A DNA stretch of 64,000 nucleotides from Bradyrhizobium arachidis (lineage in GTDB: Bacteria > Pseudomonadota > Alphaproteobacteria > Rhizobiales > Xanthobacteraceae), in NCBI RefSeq assembly GCF_015291705.1, contig NZ_CP030050.1:4774001-4838000 (forward strand), written 5' to 3'. The notes under the pieces were generated by a model, which searched no databases, was not told the origin of the DNA, and saw only the letters and a list, made by a program, of their open reading frames with translations. Position 1 is the stretch's first letter. Every line of letters starts with the position of its first letter. Shown in pieces: positions 25,990-35,500 of the stretch. The position numbers and the translations under genes are program-made.

Positions 25990-26016
25990 CGAGGCTCGCA
26001 CGTTGTGCGGGCCTCG
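25990..26016 (+). terminator. Hairpin after SnoaL-like gene
   Basis: CGAGGCTCGCAC pairs with GTGCGGGCCTCG with one G-T wobble around a 3-nt loop. There is no clear U tract, so it may be a weak terminator. Confidence 0.4.
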
Positions 26017-26099
26017 TCTGCTGTTGCGCGCCAGGCGCATGTGATCGCTTGCACATTGTCGGAAATCGGGTGGCGGCGTCTCCGGCATGGTGGAAACTA

Positions 26100-27197
26100 A
26101 TGCCTATGACTGCAGCGTCCGTTCAGTTCCGAAGGCAGATGCCCTTGCCGGTCGCGGATGATCCGCGATGGGCCCGCGTGCTTGCGCGCGACAAGGCCGC
26201 GGATGGTCATTTCTGGTATTCCGTTTCGACGACGGGGGTCTATTGCCGGCCGTCATGCCCTTCGCGCGCGGCGAACCCTGAGAACGTCCAGCTTCACGAC
26301 AGCCTGGCGGATGCCAAGGCGACCGGATTTCGGCCGTGCAGGCGTTGCAATCCGGACGGGCCTTCGGTCGAAGCCGGGAATGCCGCGCTGGTCACCAGGG
26401 TTTGCCGCATCATCGAGACGAGCGAGGAGGAGCCGTCGCTGGAGGATCTCGCCGCGGCAGCCGGCTTGAGCCCCGGTTATTTTCATCGAATCTTCAAGGC
26501 CGCCACCGGGCTGACACCGAAGTGCTACGCAGCTGAATTCCGCGCCAGGAAGGTTCGGGAAGGTCTGGCGTCGTGCAATTCCGTCACCGAGGCGATGTAC
26601 GACGCCGGCTTCAATTCAAGCGGGAGGTTCTACGAAAAGTCGACGGGGATGCTCGGCATGACGCCGTCGCAATATCGTGCCGGAGGAGCGAACGAGGAGA
26701 TCAGGTTCGCGGTTGGTCAAAGTTGTCTCGGGCCCATCCTGGCCGCGTCGAGCCGGAAGGGCGTCGTTGCGATTCTTCTCGGTAATGACGCGGATGAGCT
26801 GGTCCGCGATCTTCAGGATCGCTTCCCCAAGGCGCGCCTGATCGGCGCCGACCGGGACTATGAGGCGATGGTCGCGCGCGTGGTCGGCCTCGTGGAGGCG
26901 CCGGAGATCGGTCTCGATCTGCCGCTCGACATTCGGGGCACTGCGTTCCAGCAGCGGGTCTGGCAGGCGCTTCGGGAGATTCCTGTCGGCGCGACCGTCT
27001 GCTACGCCGAGCTCGCGCAGCGGATCGGGACTCCCAACGCTGTGCGCGCCGTTGCCGGCGCATGTGCGGCCAACAAGATCGCGGTCGCCATTCCGTGCCA
27101 CCGCGTGATCCGCAACGACGGGTCGACCTCCGGATATGCCTGGGGCGTGGAACGCAAGCGGGCCCTGCTCGACAGGGAAACCTCGCGCGCCGGCTGA
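26100..27197 (+). CDS. ada: Bifunctional Ada regulator and O6-methylguanine-DNA methyltransferase
   Basis: The protein is 365 residues. The N-terminal zinc domain has Cys49, Cys53, Cys80 and Cys83 (YCRPSCPSR, RPCRRC), with the same spacing as Cys38/42/69/72 of E. coli Ada; the first takes methyl from phosphotriesters and switches the activator. An AraC-type helix-turn-helix lies at about 105-190 (EDLAAAAGLSPGYFHRIFKA). The C-terminal methyltransferase has the active Cys333 in IPCHRVIRN and the arginine finger in NAVRAVAGACAANK. It repairs DNA and should turn on the alkylation response. MPM at 26100 or M at 26106 are both possible starts. Confidence 0.95.
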   Translation: MPMTAASVQFRRQMPLPVADDPRWARVLARDKAADGHFWYSVSTTGVYCRPSCPSRAANPENVQLHDSLADAKATGFRPCRRCNPDGPSVEAGNAALVTRVCRIIETSEEEPSLEDLAAAAGLSPGYFHRIFKAATGLTPKCYAAEFRARKVREGLASCNSVTEAMYDAGFNSSGRFYEKSTGMLGMTPSQYRAGGANEEIRFAVGQSCLGPILAASSRKGVVAILLGNDADELVRDLQDRFPKARLIGADRDYEAMVARVVGLVEAPEIGLDLPLDIRGTAFQQRVWQALREIPVGATVCYAELAQRIGTPNAVRAVAGACAANKIAVAIPCHRVIRNDGSTSGYAWGVERKRALLDRETSRAG

Positions 27198-27272
27198 ACG
27201 CGCTACGCGGCCAGGTGCCATCGCGCATCGCCCGTGTCTACCTCGCGCGGAAGCTCGACCGGAGCTTTTCTC

Positions 27273-27285
27273 AATTTGAAAGCAA
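27273..27285 (+). promoter_or_regulatory. Candidate Ada box upstream of second methyltransferase
   Basis: AAT-TTGAAA-GCAA matches the A-box/B-box pattern AAT-N6-GCAA that Ada binds in E. coli. It lies 68 bases upstream of the gene at 27353. Confidence 0.45.
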
Positions 27286-27352
27286 GCATCGGAGTTTGAG
27301 CAGGAGCACGTGCGCGTAGCTTCGATCATGAGGACAAACAAGGAGCCACACC

Positions 27353-27928
27353 ATGAACCTCATGACATCCGAAGCCGCCTTGCGGTTGCTGCCCGCAGTC
27401 GAGCCCGACAGCACGGTAACCGACGTTCTCTTTTTCGGGGGCGCCGACACGGTTCTAGGCAAGGTTCTGCTCGCCCGCAGCGCCAAGGGCGTCTGTGCCA
27501 TCCTGCTTGGCGACGACACGACCGCCCTTGAGACCGATCTCGCGGCGCGCTTTCCCGAGGCCACTCTGATTGCGAACGAAGCGATGGTCCGCGATGACCT
27601 TGCGAAGGTGGTCCGTTACGCGGAGAAGCCGTCCGACGGTTTCGACCTGACGCTCGACATGCGCGGCACTCCGCTTCAACGCCGCATCTGGGAGCAGATC
27701 CGAGCGATTCCCTTGGGCAGGACGATGAGCTACATGCACCTGGCGCGGCTGATCAACTGCGTCTACCCGCGCGTCGCCGCCCGCGTGGTGGCGAACGCCT
27801 GCGCCGCCAACCCGATCGCGCTTGCGGTCCCGTGTCACCGTGTCATCCGCGCCGATGGCGAGCTTGCGGGTTACCGCTGGGGCATCGCGCGCAAGCGCGA
27901 GCTGCTTCGAAAGGAGGCCGAGGCATGA
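27353..27928 (+). CDS. Methylated-DNA-protein-cysteine methyltransferase (Ogt/Ada-C type)
   Basis: The protein is 191 residues. Residues about 20-95 are the ribonuclease-H-like N-terminal half (GVCAILLGDDTTALETDLAA). The C-terminal half has RGTPLQRRIWEQIRAIPLGR, an arginine-finger helix in RVAARVVANACAANP and the acceptor Cys161 in AVPCHRVIRADG. It removes alkyl groups from O6-guanine in a suicide reaction. AAGGAG precedes the ATG. It is the second such enzyme in the cluster and has a candidate Ada box upstream. It overlaps the next gene by four bases (ATGA). Confidence 0.92.
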   Translation: MNLMTSEAALRLLPAVEPDSTVTDVLFFGGADTVLGKVLLARSAKGVCAILLGDDTTALETDLAARFPEATLIANEAMVRDDLAKVVRYAEKPSDGFDLTLDMRGTPLQRRIWEQIRAIPLGRTMSYMHLARLINCVYPRVAARVVANACAANPIALAVPCHRVIRADGELAGYRWGIARKRELLRKEAEA

Positions 27929-28407
27929 AACTCGTCAGGCTGGATGACGACAGGGTTGGTCTTTTCGTGCTGCTGCCGAAGGGGCCGCATGCCATCGATA
28001 TCGCGAACAGTCTCGGCGTGTTTCCTCACGATCCGCTGTCGAACGGTCTTCTCAATGGTGCGCTGAAAGGCGGTTGCGATTGGTCTGTCATCGTCAAGCA
28101 TTGGGTCCATCTGCGCTGGCCGCTGAAGAGGCTGCAAAGCATCGCCCTGGCGAATCCCGACACGCCTCGTCTCGTCTTGCAGCCTCTTGTCGACGCCACG
28201 GGCACGGCGAGCACGGCCAATCCGATCATTGCCATCGAGGTGACGGATATCGAGGGCGTCGAACGGCATGATCCGACTGGCTGGCACACCATGCAACGGC
28301 ATTTCGCGCTGCCGCCGGGGGATGAAGCCGTGCGGCAGTCCGCGGCAGACGAGACCGTCAGGGTGATCGACTTCCGATCGATCGAACAGCGGCGCCATCC
28401 CTCGTAG
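27925..28407 (+). CDS. Uncharacterised protein, FAH-N-terminal-like
   Basis: The protein is 160 residues and starts MKLVRLDDDRVGLFVLLPKG with a segment PHAIDIANSLGVFPHDPLSN. This opening resembles the N-terminal domain of fumarylacetoacetate hydrolase family enzymes, but the catalytic C-terminal domain is absent. The rest (LKRLQSIALANPDTPRLVLQ; EVTDIEGVERHDPTGWHTMQ) gives no match I know. It starts inside the stop of the methyltransferase gene (ATGA), so translation is coupled and a role in alkylation response is possible. The residual domain could bind a ligand rather than catalyse. Confidence 0.65.
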   Translation: MKLVRLDDDRVGLFVLLPKGPHAIDIANSLGVFPHDPLSNGLLNGALKGGCDWSVIVKHWVHLRWPLKRLQSIALANPDTPRLVLQPLVDATGTASTANPIIAIEVTDIEGVERHDPTGWHTMQRHFALPPGDEAVRQSAADETVRVIDFRSIEQRRHPS

Positions 28408-28419
28408 ACGAGGGCGCTT

Positions 28420-28968
28420 TCACAGCTCCACGGGGAGGCGGAGCTCGCGCACGAGAAGCGCGCGCTTTCGCTCCACGCCCCATCGATACGCGCCGATATC
28501 GCCGCGACTGGTCACGGCACGATGGCAGGGAATCCCGACAGCGATCCTGTTTGCGAGGCACGCGAGAGTGACTGTTTCAGGCGTATGCGGCGCGCCCAGT
28601 CGCTGCGCGATCTGCTCATAGGTGATGAGATCGCCGGCAGGGACGCTCTGGAGGACCTGCCAGACGCGGACCTCCGCGGCCGTTCCGACCAGATGGAGCG
28701 GCACGCTGATATGCGCGCGAGGTATCTCGACGGCGTTCACCGTCTGGGCGCCGATTCCTTCGAGCTCGCAGCCGCCATAGGCCGGCTCCTTGTCGGGAAA
28801 CTCGGATCGTATCGCCTGGTCCAGCTCCTCGCGGGTGTTGCCGAGCAAAATGGCGCAGATCCCGTTCGGCGAGACCGCGGTCAGAACGAAGCCCAGCGAG
28901 CACCTGGCCGTGACGTAGTGGAAATAGTCGTTGCCGACAGAGCGGTAGGACGTGTTTTCGTTCCACAT
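28420..28968 (-). CDS. O6-alkylguanine transferase-like protein without arginine finger
   Basis: The protein is 182 residues and is a third member of the Ogt/Ada-C family. GICAILLGNTREELDQAI belongs to the N-terminal half, and the acceptor motif GIPCHRAV holds Cys148. In the helix that normally carries the nucleotide-flipping arginine (NAVRAV in the Ada protein at 26100) this protein reads HTPETV, with Glu in place of Arg. It may therefore be slow, specialised, or act as a damage sensor like alkyltransferase-like proteins, though those lack the cysteine. It is convergent with the 27925 gene. Confidence 0.85.
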   Translation of the reverse strand: MWNENTSYRSVGNDYFHYVTARCSLGFVLTAVSPNGICAILLGNTREELDQAIRSEFPDKEPAYGGCELEGIGAQTVNAVEIPRAHISVPLHLVGTAAEVRVWQVLQSVPAGDLITYEQIAQRLGAPHTPETVTLACLANRIAVGIPCHRAVTSRGDIGAYRWGVERKRALLVRELRLPVEL

Positions 28969-29006
28969 AGGGAGAAGTCCTTAGAGGGCGATTTGGCGAG
29001 GCCGAT

Positions 29007-29261
29007 CTATCGGCGGAGCTGAACGACGTTGGCGGGGAGCGGAGGGGTGGCATCGGCGTGAGGCCGGGGCTCTGCAAACAGCAGCAAGTCCAGCCGCGCC
29101 CTCAGTGCCTCGGCTTGTCGGCGGACATCCGGGTCGTTCGGGGCAAGAAAATCGGCGAAGAGGCTGACCGGCGCCTCCTTCAGGAGCGTCTGCACATCGG
29201 CTCGCAGGAATTGTCCGCGTGCGGCAGCGAACGTGTAGAGATTGAGGGGCGAGAAGCTCAT
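29007..29261 (-). CDS. Small conserved hypothetical protein
   Basis: The protein is 84 residues: MSFSPLNLYTFAAARGQFLR, a helical middle (DVRRQAEALRARLDLLLFAE) and a C-terminal LPANVVQLRR. It has no signal or membrane segment and no known family. The ATG at 29261 is preferred to the long upstream extension, which is shadow-like. It lies 25 bases downstream of the gene at 29287 on the same strand, so the two are likely one operon. Confidence 0.6.
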   Translation of the reverse strand: MSFSPLNLYTFAAARGQFLRADVQTLLKEAPVSLFADFLAPNDPDVRRQAEALRARLDLLLFAEPRPHADATPPLPANVVQLRR

Positions 29262-29286
29262 TTGGCAGTCTCCGCCGGCGTTGTTG

Positions 29287-29664
29287 CTAGTGGGTCTTGG
29301 CGCGCTGTCCCGCGCCGTCGAGATGGGCCTTGCCGAGCTCCAGCGAGAGGTCTTCGGTGAGGCTGAACGAAACCTTGAAACCATCCGGAGTTCCGATCGT
29401 CAGGATGCGGAGATTGTCGGGAGCGAACTCGATCTCGAATTCCCGGAGCGGATACGTGATCCGCATGCTCGGGTCGTTGTGGGCGCGCTTGACGGCGCTG
29501 GATGCCATCGCGGGCAGCGTCATCAGCAACGCCGTGACTGTCTCGATCTTCAGGATGATGCCGATCTCGCGGTTCGCGATGTCGGCTACGATGAGCCTGA
29601 CCGCAGTGCCGTCGGTTGCAGTCTCGAAGTTGACCAGTTTCTGAATCTCGATGTCGGTTGTCAT
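29287..29664 (-). CDS. Hypothetical protein, beta-rich
   Basis: The protein is 125 residues and starts MTTDIEIQKLVNFETATDGT. Alternating hydrophobic residues (VRLIVADIANREIGIILKIE; RILTIGTPDGFKVSFSLTED) predict a beta sandwich. There is no signal peptide. GAGG lies upstream of the ATG. It is divergent from a small gene at 29834 and its role is unknown. Confidence 0.65.
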   Translation of the reverse strand: MTTDIEIQKLVNFETATDGTAVRLIVADIANREIGIILKIETVTALLMTLPAMASSAVKRAHNDPSMRITYPLREFEIEFAPDNLRILTIGTPDGFKVSFSLTEDLSLELGKAHLDGAGQRAKTH

Positions 29665-29833
29665 GTCGCGCCTCTTTCCTCCCGCGGCGCGTAGCGCGCC
29701 GACGCGTCGTCGGCACTCCGCTTCTTCGCTTCAAATTCCGGACGAATTCGATTTGGGAGCACGATCCGGAGTGGCCGCCCGCGACGGTCGGTCCAGGCTC
29801 CCTGTCCTTGGTCAGCAAGGGAGTCGAGAAACG

Positions 29834-30058
29834 ATGTCGCTGAGAGATTTCAATGCGATTGCGGCCGCGCGGGGGGATGGCCTGGATCCGAAGCTGCGCG
29901 AGCTGCTCGAGCGGGCTGCCGTGTCACCACATTCCGAGCTGGTGGTGCGGCCCGATGGAATGCTCCAGTCGGGTCCAAATCCGGGATCCGCGGAGTTGGA
30001 GAGAGTGTCGGCGGTTGTGGTCGACCTTCAGCAGCTTTTGGCGACCCGCGCGAGGTGA
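29834..30058 (+). CDS. Small hypothetical protein
   Basis: The protein is 74 residues: MSLRDFNAIAAARGDGLDPK, LRELLERAAVSPHSELVVRP and a helical end VVDLQQLLATRAR. I recognise no domain. The ATG at 29834 is selected because the frame before it has a shadow-like composition. It may be functionally linked to the divergent beta-rich gene. Confidence 0.55.
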   Translation: MSLRDFNAIAAARGDGLDPKLRELLERAAVSPHSELVVRPDGMLQSGPNPGSAELERVSAVVVDLQQLLATRAR

Positions 30059-30224
30059 GGGCGAGTTCGGGGCGCAGATCAGGTCATCCGGGACCGTGCA
30101 CTTGCAGAAACCCCGTCCACGGCAAACCTGTCGTTAATAGTTTGCCGACATCCGCCTGCGAATCTGGCGCAATCGTGATGGCCGGACGATTTGCACGGTT
30201 GCTCTTGTCGTGACAAAAGGGGCC

Positions 30225-30584
30225 ATGCATCCGAGGAAGGTCTTCAACTGGCTGATCGCACTCGCCGTGGCGGCGGGGCTCCTTGCGGCGCCCCTGTCGG
30301 CGCCGGCGATGGCGGCATCGCAGATGGCGGCCGTCACCGACGAGATGCAGGCGATGGCGGACGATATGCCATGCTGCCCCGATCAGCAGGACCAGAAAGC
30401 CCGGGATTGCGGGTCCTGTCCCTTCGTCGCGCTTTGCATGCTGACGATCACCATGCCGCCTCGCGGAGACGGCGCGCTGATCGATCGCATGGTCTCGCGA
30501 GGTACTTTCGCTCTGCCTGACGATCTGCTGATCGATGGGCTCGGCGAACATCCTCCGGATCACCCACCTCGAACCAACGTCTGA
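30225..30584 (+). CDS. Exported Cys/Met-containing small protein of the metal efflux locus
   Basis: The protein is 119 residues. A signal peptide (FNWLIALAVAAGLLAAPLSA, cleaved near AMAA) precedes a metal-ligand-like stretch: DEMQAMADDMPCCPDQQ and DCGSCPFVALCM. This pattern of CC, CxxC and methionines is typical of small periplasmic proteins coded ahead of CusAB-type pumps in rhizobia. It may bind copper and pass it on, which is inference. GTG at 30210 is an alternative start. Confidence 0.72.
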   Translation: MHPRKVFNWLIALAVAAGLLAAPLSAPAMAASQMAAVTDEMQAMADDMPCCPDQQDQKARDCGSCPFVALCMLTITMPPRGDGALIDRMVSRGTFALPDDLLIDGLGEHPPDHPPRTNV

Positions 30585-30684
30585 CCGGCGCCCCGGCGCC
30601 GGACTGTTGACGCGCGGCCGTTGAGGACGCGCGTCGAAGCTTGCCGCTTCGGCGGTCCATCAGACGTTTCGAGGACATGACATC

Positions 30685-31092
30685 ATGAAGACTATCTCTG
30701 CTGCGCGTGCGTTTGCCGCCGCGCTGCTCGGCCTCACCATCATGGGAGCGCCGAAGCTCGCCTTTGCCGGCATCAAGGACTACGAATTCCAGCTCGTCGA
30801 GCCGTCCGTCCAGGCCGGCGCCGACAGGATCGTCACGGTCAGGCTGGTGAACAAGACGACGGGGAAGGCGGTGCCGGACGCCGTCATCTTCGCCTCTCGC
30901 CTCGACATGGCTCCGGACGGCATGCAGGAGATGGCCACCAAGGTGACCGCCATGCCGGGCACGGAGCCGGGGACGTACCGCTTCAAGGCCAGCTTTGGCA
31001 TGGCGGGGCGCTGGCAGCTCTCGCTTGGCGCCAAGGTGCAGGGCGAGACCGGCACGGTCGAAAGCAAGCTCGTCGTCACGGCGCAGAAATGA
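30685..31092 (+). CDS. Exported YtkA/FixH-like protein
   Basis: The protein is 135 residues. The signal peptide MKTISAARAFAAALLGLTIM ends near AFAG. The mature part is an immunoglobulin-like beta domain: YEFQLVEPSVQAGADRIVTV, GKAVPDAVIFASRLDM, and the Met-rich APDGMQEMATKVTAMPGTEP. YtkA/FixH-like domains handle copper in the periplasm in several systems. The stop overlaps the CusB start by four bases, which places it in the pump operon. Confidence 0.85.
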   Translation: MKTISAARAFAAALLGLTIMGAPKLAFAGIKDYEFQLVEPSVQAGADRIVTVRLVNKTTGKAVPDAVIFASRLDMAPDGMQEMATKVTAMPGTEPGTYRFKASFGMAGRWQLSLGAKVQGETGTVESKLVVTAQK

Positions 31093-32537
31093 ACCGCGCC
31101 ATCGCGACGGGCGCGGCCGCTGCGATTTGCGCAGCGGCCGGCGCCGCCTTTCTCGTCGGCGGAATGCCGCGAGGAGGCTCGTTCGCCGCCCAGCCAATCG
31201 TTTCAGCCGCGGCAGCCGCCGAGCGCGGCGAGCCGATCTATTACTGGGATCCGGACGGCAAGCCGTTCTACTCACTCACGCCGAAGACGACGCCCGATGG
31301 CCGCGCTTGGCGCGGTGTGCCGGCGGGCGCCGACGTGAGCTTCGACGATCCCGAGGACGCGCCGGTGGACACCAGGGCTGCCGACGCGAAGGCCGAGCGG
31401 AAGATCAAGTACTATCGCAACCCGATGGGGCTGCCGGATACCTCGCCGGTGCCGAAGAAGGACCAGATGGGGATGGACTACATCCCCGTGTACGAGGGCG
31501 AGGACAGCGACGACGGCTCGGTGAAGCTTTCACCCGGCAAGATTCAGCGCACCGGTGCGAAATCGGAGCCGGTGGTGCGGCGGCCTGTCAGGTCGATCAT
31601 CCGGGCGCCGGGGACCATCCAGGAGGACGAACGGCGCGTCTCGGTAGTGGCGCTGCGGTTCGAGGGCTTCGTCGAGAGCGTCGCGAACGTCACGACCGGC
31701 GATCATGTTCACAAGGGCCAGCCGCTCCTCAACGTGTACAGCCCGGCGCTGTCGAGCGCCGCCGCGGAATATCTCTCCGCCATCAGCGCCGGCGCGACCG
31801 GAAAGGAGCTCAAGGGCGCGCGTCGCAGATTGGAAAATCTCGCGACGCCCGAGCCGGCCATCAGGGAGCTCGAGCGCACCCGGGACATCTCGCTGTCGAT
31901 TCCGTGGCTCGCACCGCAGGACGGCGAAATCCTGGAGCGAAACGCGGTGAACGGGATGCGCGCCGGACCAGGGGACGTTCTGTTCCGGATCGCCGACCAC
32001 CGCCTGGTCTGGGCGCTCATCGATGTCGCCGAGCGCGATCTGACGCAGGTTGCGGTCGGCACGCAAGTGAGCATCAGGCCGCGCGCGCTCGCCGGCCAGA
32101 GCTTCGACGGCACCGTGGCGCTGATCTATCCCCATCTCAACGCCGCGACGCGAACCGCGCGCATCCGGATCGAGGTGCCCAATCCCGACGAGGTGCTGCG
32201 GCCGGAGATGTATGTCGATGCCGAGATCCAGGCCGGCACGCCGGGACCGGTACTGACGGTGCCGGAGAGCGCTGTGCTCGACAGCGGAAGCCGCCAGGCG
32301 GTTCTGGTCGACAAGGGCGAGGGACGCTTCGAGCCGCGGGACGTGAAGCTCGGCCGTCGCGGCGGCGGGCTCATTGAGGTGACCCAGGGCGTGTCGGAGG
32401 GCGAAGCCGTCGTCACCTCGGCCAATTTCCTGATCGATGCCGAGAGCAATCTGAAGGCCGCGCTGAAGGGGTTTGCCGAGACGCGCGGCGACAAGCCGGC
32501 CGAGCCGGCGGCCGGTGGCATGGGAGCGCGGCCATGA
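31089..32537 (+). CDS. cusB: CusB-like periplasmic adaptor of a heavy-metal RND pump
   Basis: The protein is 482 residues. An N-terminal membrane/signal segment (ATGAAAAICAAAGAAFLVGG) is followed by a heavy-metal-binding YHS-like domain at about 95-135 (KIKYYRNPMGLPDTSPVPKK, QMGMDYIPVYEGE). Next come the barrel-sandwich, hairpin and beta-barrel domains of membrane fusion proteins (SIIRAPGTIQEDERRVSVVA; VLFRIADHRLVWALIDV). It links the RND pump to an outer-membrane channel and hands over Cu(I)/Ag(I). It overlaps both neighbours by ATGA, showing tight coupling. Confidence 0.93.
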   Translation: MNRAIATGAAAAICAAAGAAFLVGGMPRGGSFAAQPIVSAAAAAERGEPIYYWDPDGKPFYSLTPKTTPDGRAWRGVPAGADVSFDDPEDAPVDTRAADAKAERKIKYYRNPMGLPDTSPVPKKDQMGMDYIPVYEGEDSDDGSVKLSPGKIQRTGAKSEPVVRRPVRSIIRAPGTIQEDERRVSVVALRFEGFVESVANVTTGDHVHKGQPLLNVYSPALSSAAAEYLSAISAGATGKELKGARRRLENLATPEPAIRELERTRDISLSIPWLAPQDGEILERNAVNGMRAGPGDVLFRIADHRLVWALIDVAERDLTQVAVGTQVSIRPRALAGQSFDGTVALIYPHLNAATRTARIRIEVPNPDEVLRPEMYVDAEIQAGTPGPVLTVPESAVLDSGSRQAVLVDKGEGRFEPRDVKLGRRGGGLIEVTQGVSEGEAVVTSANFLIDAESNLKAALKGFAETRGDKPAEPAAGGMGARP

Positions 32538-35500
32538 TCGCCCGCGTCATCGCCTGGTCGGCGCGCAACCTGCTGCTGGTGCTGTTCGGCACCGGCTTCG
32601 CCGCCGCCGCAGGACTCTACGCGCTGGTCCACCTGCCGCTCGATGCCATTCCAGACCTCTCCGACACACAGGTCATCGTCTACACGGAGTATCCGGGCCA
32701 GGCGCCACAGGTGATCGAAGATCAAGTCACATATCCGCTCGCGACCGCGATGCTGACGGTGCCGAAATCCAAGGTCGTCCGCGGCTTCTCCTTCTTCGGG
32801 GTCTCGTTCGTCTACGTGATCTTCGAGGACGGCACCGACATCTACTGGGCACGCTCGCGGGTGCTCGAGTTCCTGAACGGCGCGGCGTCGCGGTTGCCGG
32901 CCGGAGTGACGCCGACCATCGGTCCGGACGCGACCGGCGTCGGATGGGTCTACCAATACGCCGTGATGTCCAAGGAGCTCAATCTCGCGGAGACGCGGAC
33001 CATTCAGGACTGGAATCTCAAATTCGCGCTCGCCAAGGCGGAGGGCGTCGCCGAGGTGGCGAGCGTCGGCGGCTTCGTCAAGCAGTACAACGTTGTTCTC
33101 GATGCGCAGCGGATGCGCGACCTCGGCATCACCATGCAGAAGGTGCGGGACGCGATCCGCGCAAGCAACGCCGACGTCGGCGGGCGGACCGTCGAGCTGT
33201 CCGAGTTCGAATACATGATCCGGGGGCGCGGCTATCTCAAGAGCATCGACGATCTCGGCAACATCGTCCTGAAGACGGACAGGGGCACGCCCGTGCTGTT
33301 GCGGGACGTCTCCCGGGTCGAGCTCGGCCCTGACGAGCGGCGCGGCATCACCGAGCTGAACGGCGAGGGAGAAGTCGCCAGCGGCATCGTGCTCCAACGC
33401 TTCGGCATGAACGCGCTCGACGTCATCGAGAACGTCAAGAAGCGGTTCAAGGAGATCGCGACCAGCCTGCCGAAATCGGTCGAGATCGTTCCGGTCTACG
33501 ACCGGTCGAACCTGATCTACGCGGCGATCGATACGCTCAAGCACACGCTTCTCGAGGAGAGCCTCGTCGTCGCGCTGGTGTGTGTCGTGTTCCTGCTGCA
33601 TGTCCGCAGCGCGCTCGTCGCCATCCTGATGCTGCCCGTCGGCGTGCTGATGGCATTCGGGGCGATGAAGCTGCTCGGGATCGGCTCCAACATCATGAGC
33701 CTCGGCGGCATCGCCATCGCGATCGGTGCCATGGTGGACGCGGCGATCGTGATGATCGAGAACGCCCACAAGCACCTCGAACGCGCGCGGCCGGGCAAGT
33801 CTCGCATCGCCATCCTGGTCGAGGCCGCCTCGGAGGTGGGACCGGCGCTGTTCTTCAGTCTGCTGATCATCACCGTGTCGTTCATGCCGATCTTCACGCT
33901 GGAATCGCAGGAAGGGCGGCTGTTCAGCCCGCTTGCCTTCACCAAGACCTTCGCGATGGCCGCCGCCGCGCTGCTCTCGGTGACCCTGGTGCCGGCGCTG
34001 ATGGTGATCTTCGTGCGGGGGCGGATCGTTCCGGAGCACCGAAACCCGATCAACCGCGTCCTGATCTGGATCTATCGCCCCGTCATCAAGGGCGTGCTGC
34101 GGGCGAAAACACTCGTCGTGCTGCTCGCCATCGCGGCGCTCGCGGTGACGATCTGGCCCGCGCGCCAGCTCGGCACCGAGTTCATGCCCAACCTCAACGA
34201 GGGCACGCTGCTCTACATGCCGACGACGCTGCCGGGCATCTCGGTCACCAAGGCGGCCGAGCTGATACAGACGCAGGACCGGATCATCAAGTCGTTTCCG
34301 GAAGTCGCGTCGGTCTACGGCAAGGCCGGCCGCGCCTCGACGTCGACGGATCCGGCGCCGACCGAAATGTTCGAGACCGTGGTCAATCTTAAGCCCAAGG
34401 AGCAGTGGCGGGCAGGGACCACCATCGACGGACTGATCGCCGAGATGGATCGGGCGCTGCAGTTCCCGGGCGTGTCGAACGCCTGGACGATGCCAATCAA
34501 GGCGCGCATCGACATGCTTTCGACCGGCATCCGGACGCCGGTGGGCGTCAAGGTCATCGGCACCGATCTTGTCGAGATCGACAGGCTGGCCAAGCAGGTG
34601 GAGCAGGTGCTGCGGGCGGTGCCCGGGACCTCGTCCGCCTACGCGGAACGTGGCGTCGGCGGCTACTACCTCGAGATCACGCCCGACCGATCGGCGCTCG
34701 CGCGCTACGGGATCATGGTCCAGGACGTTCAGGACACCATCGCCGCGGCGCTCGGCGGTCAGACCGTCACCACCACCGTCGAGGGTCGGCAGCGCTTCAC
34801 CGTCAACATGCGCTACCCGCGCGATCTCAGGGACAACCCGAACAAGATCGCCGGCGACATTCTCGTTCCCATGCCGGCAGGCGGCGCCGTACCGCTCGCG
34901 GAGGTCGCGACCGTGCAGCTCGCCCGCGGCCCGACATCGATCCGCACCGAGAACGCCCAGCTCGCCACGTACGTCTATGTCGACATCCGCGACCGCGATC
35001 TCGGCGGCTATGTCGCCGATGCCCAAAGGGCGGTCCAGGCCGGCATCCAGTTTCCGCCGGGATATTACGTGGTCTGGAGCGGTCAGTACGAATATCTGGC
35101 GCGGGCCGCCGCCCGTCTGAAGATCGTCGTGCCGGCGACGCTGCTGATCATCTTCCTGCTGCTGTACCTGAATTTCAGGTCGGTTACCGAGACGCTGATC
35201 GTCATGCTGTCGCTGCCATTCGCGCTGGTCGGCGGGCTCTGGCTGATGTGGTGGCTGGGGTTCAATCTCTCCGTCGCAGTTGCCGTCGGGTTCATCGCGC
35301 TCGCCGGCGTCGCCGCCGAGACCGGCGTCGTGATGCTGATCTACCTCAACCATGCGCTTGCGGAGATCGAGCAGCGCCGCGCCGCCGAGGCGCGGAGCCT
35401 GAGCCGGGCCGACCTGCGGGAGGCGATCATGGTGGGAGCGGTCGAACGGGTCCGGCCAAAGATGATGACGGTCGTCGCCATCATGGCGGGATTGCTGCCG

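Noticed and set aside
30586..30603. GC palindrome CCGGCGCCCCGGCGCCGG after the Cys-rich gene considered as terminator
   Set aside because: No U tract follows and the operon probably continues to the next gene; it may be chance in GC-rich DNA.
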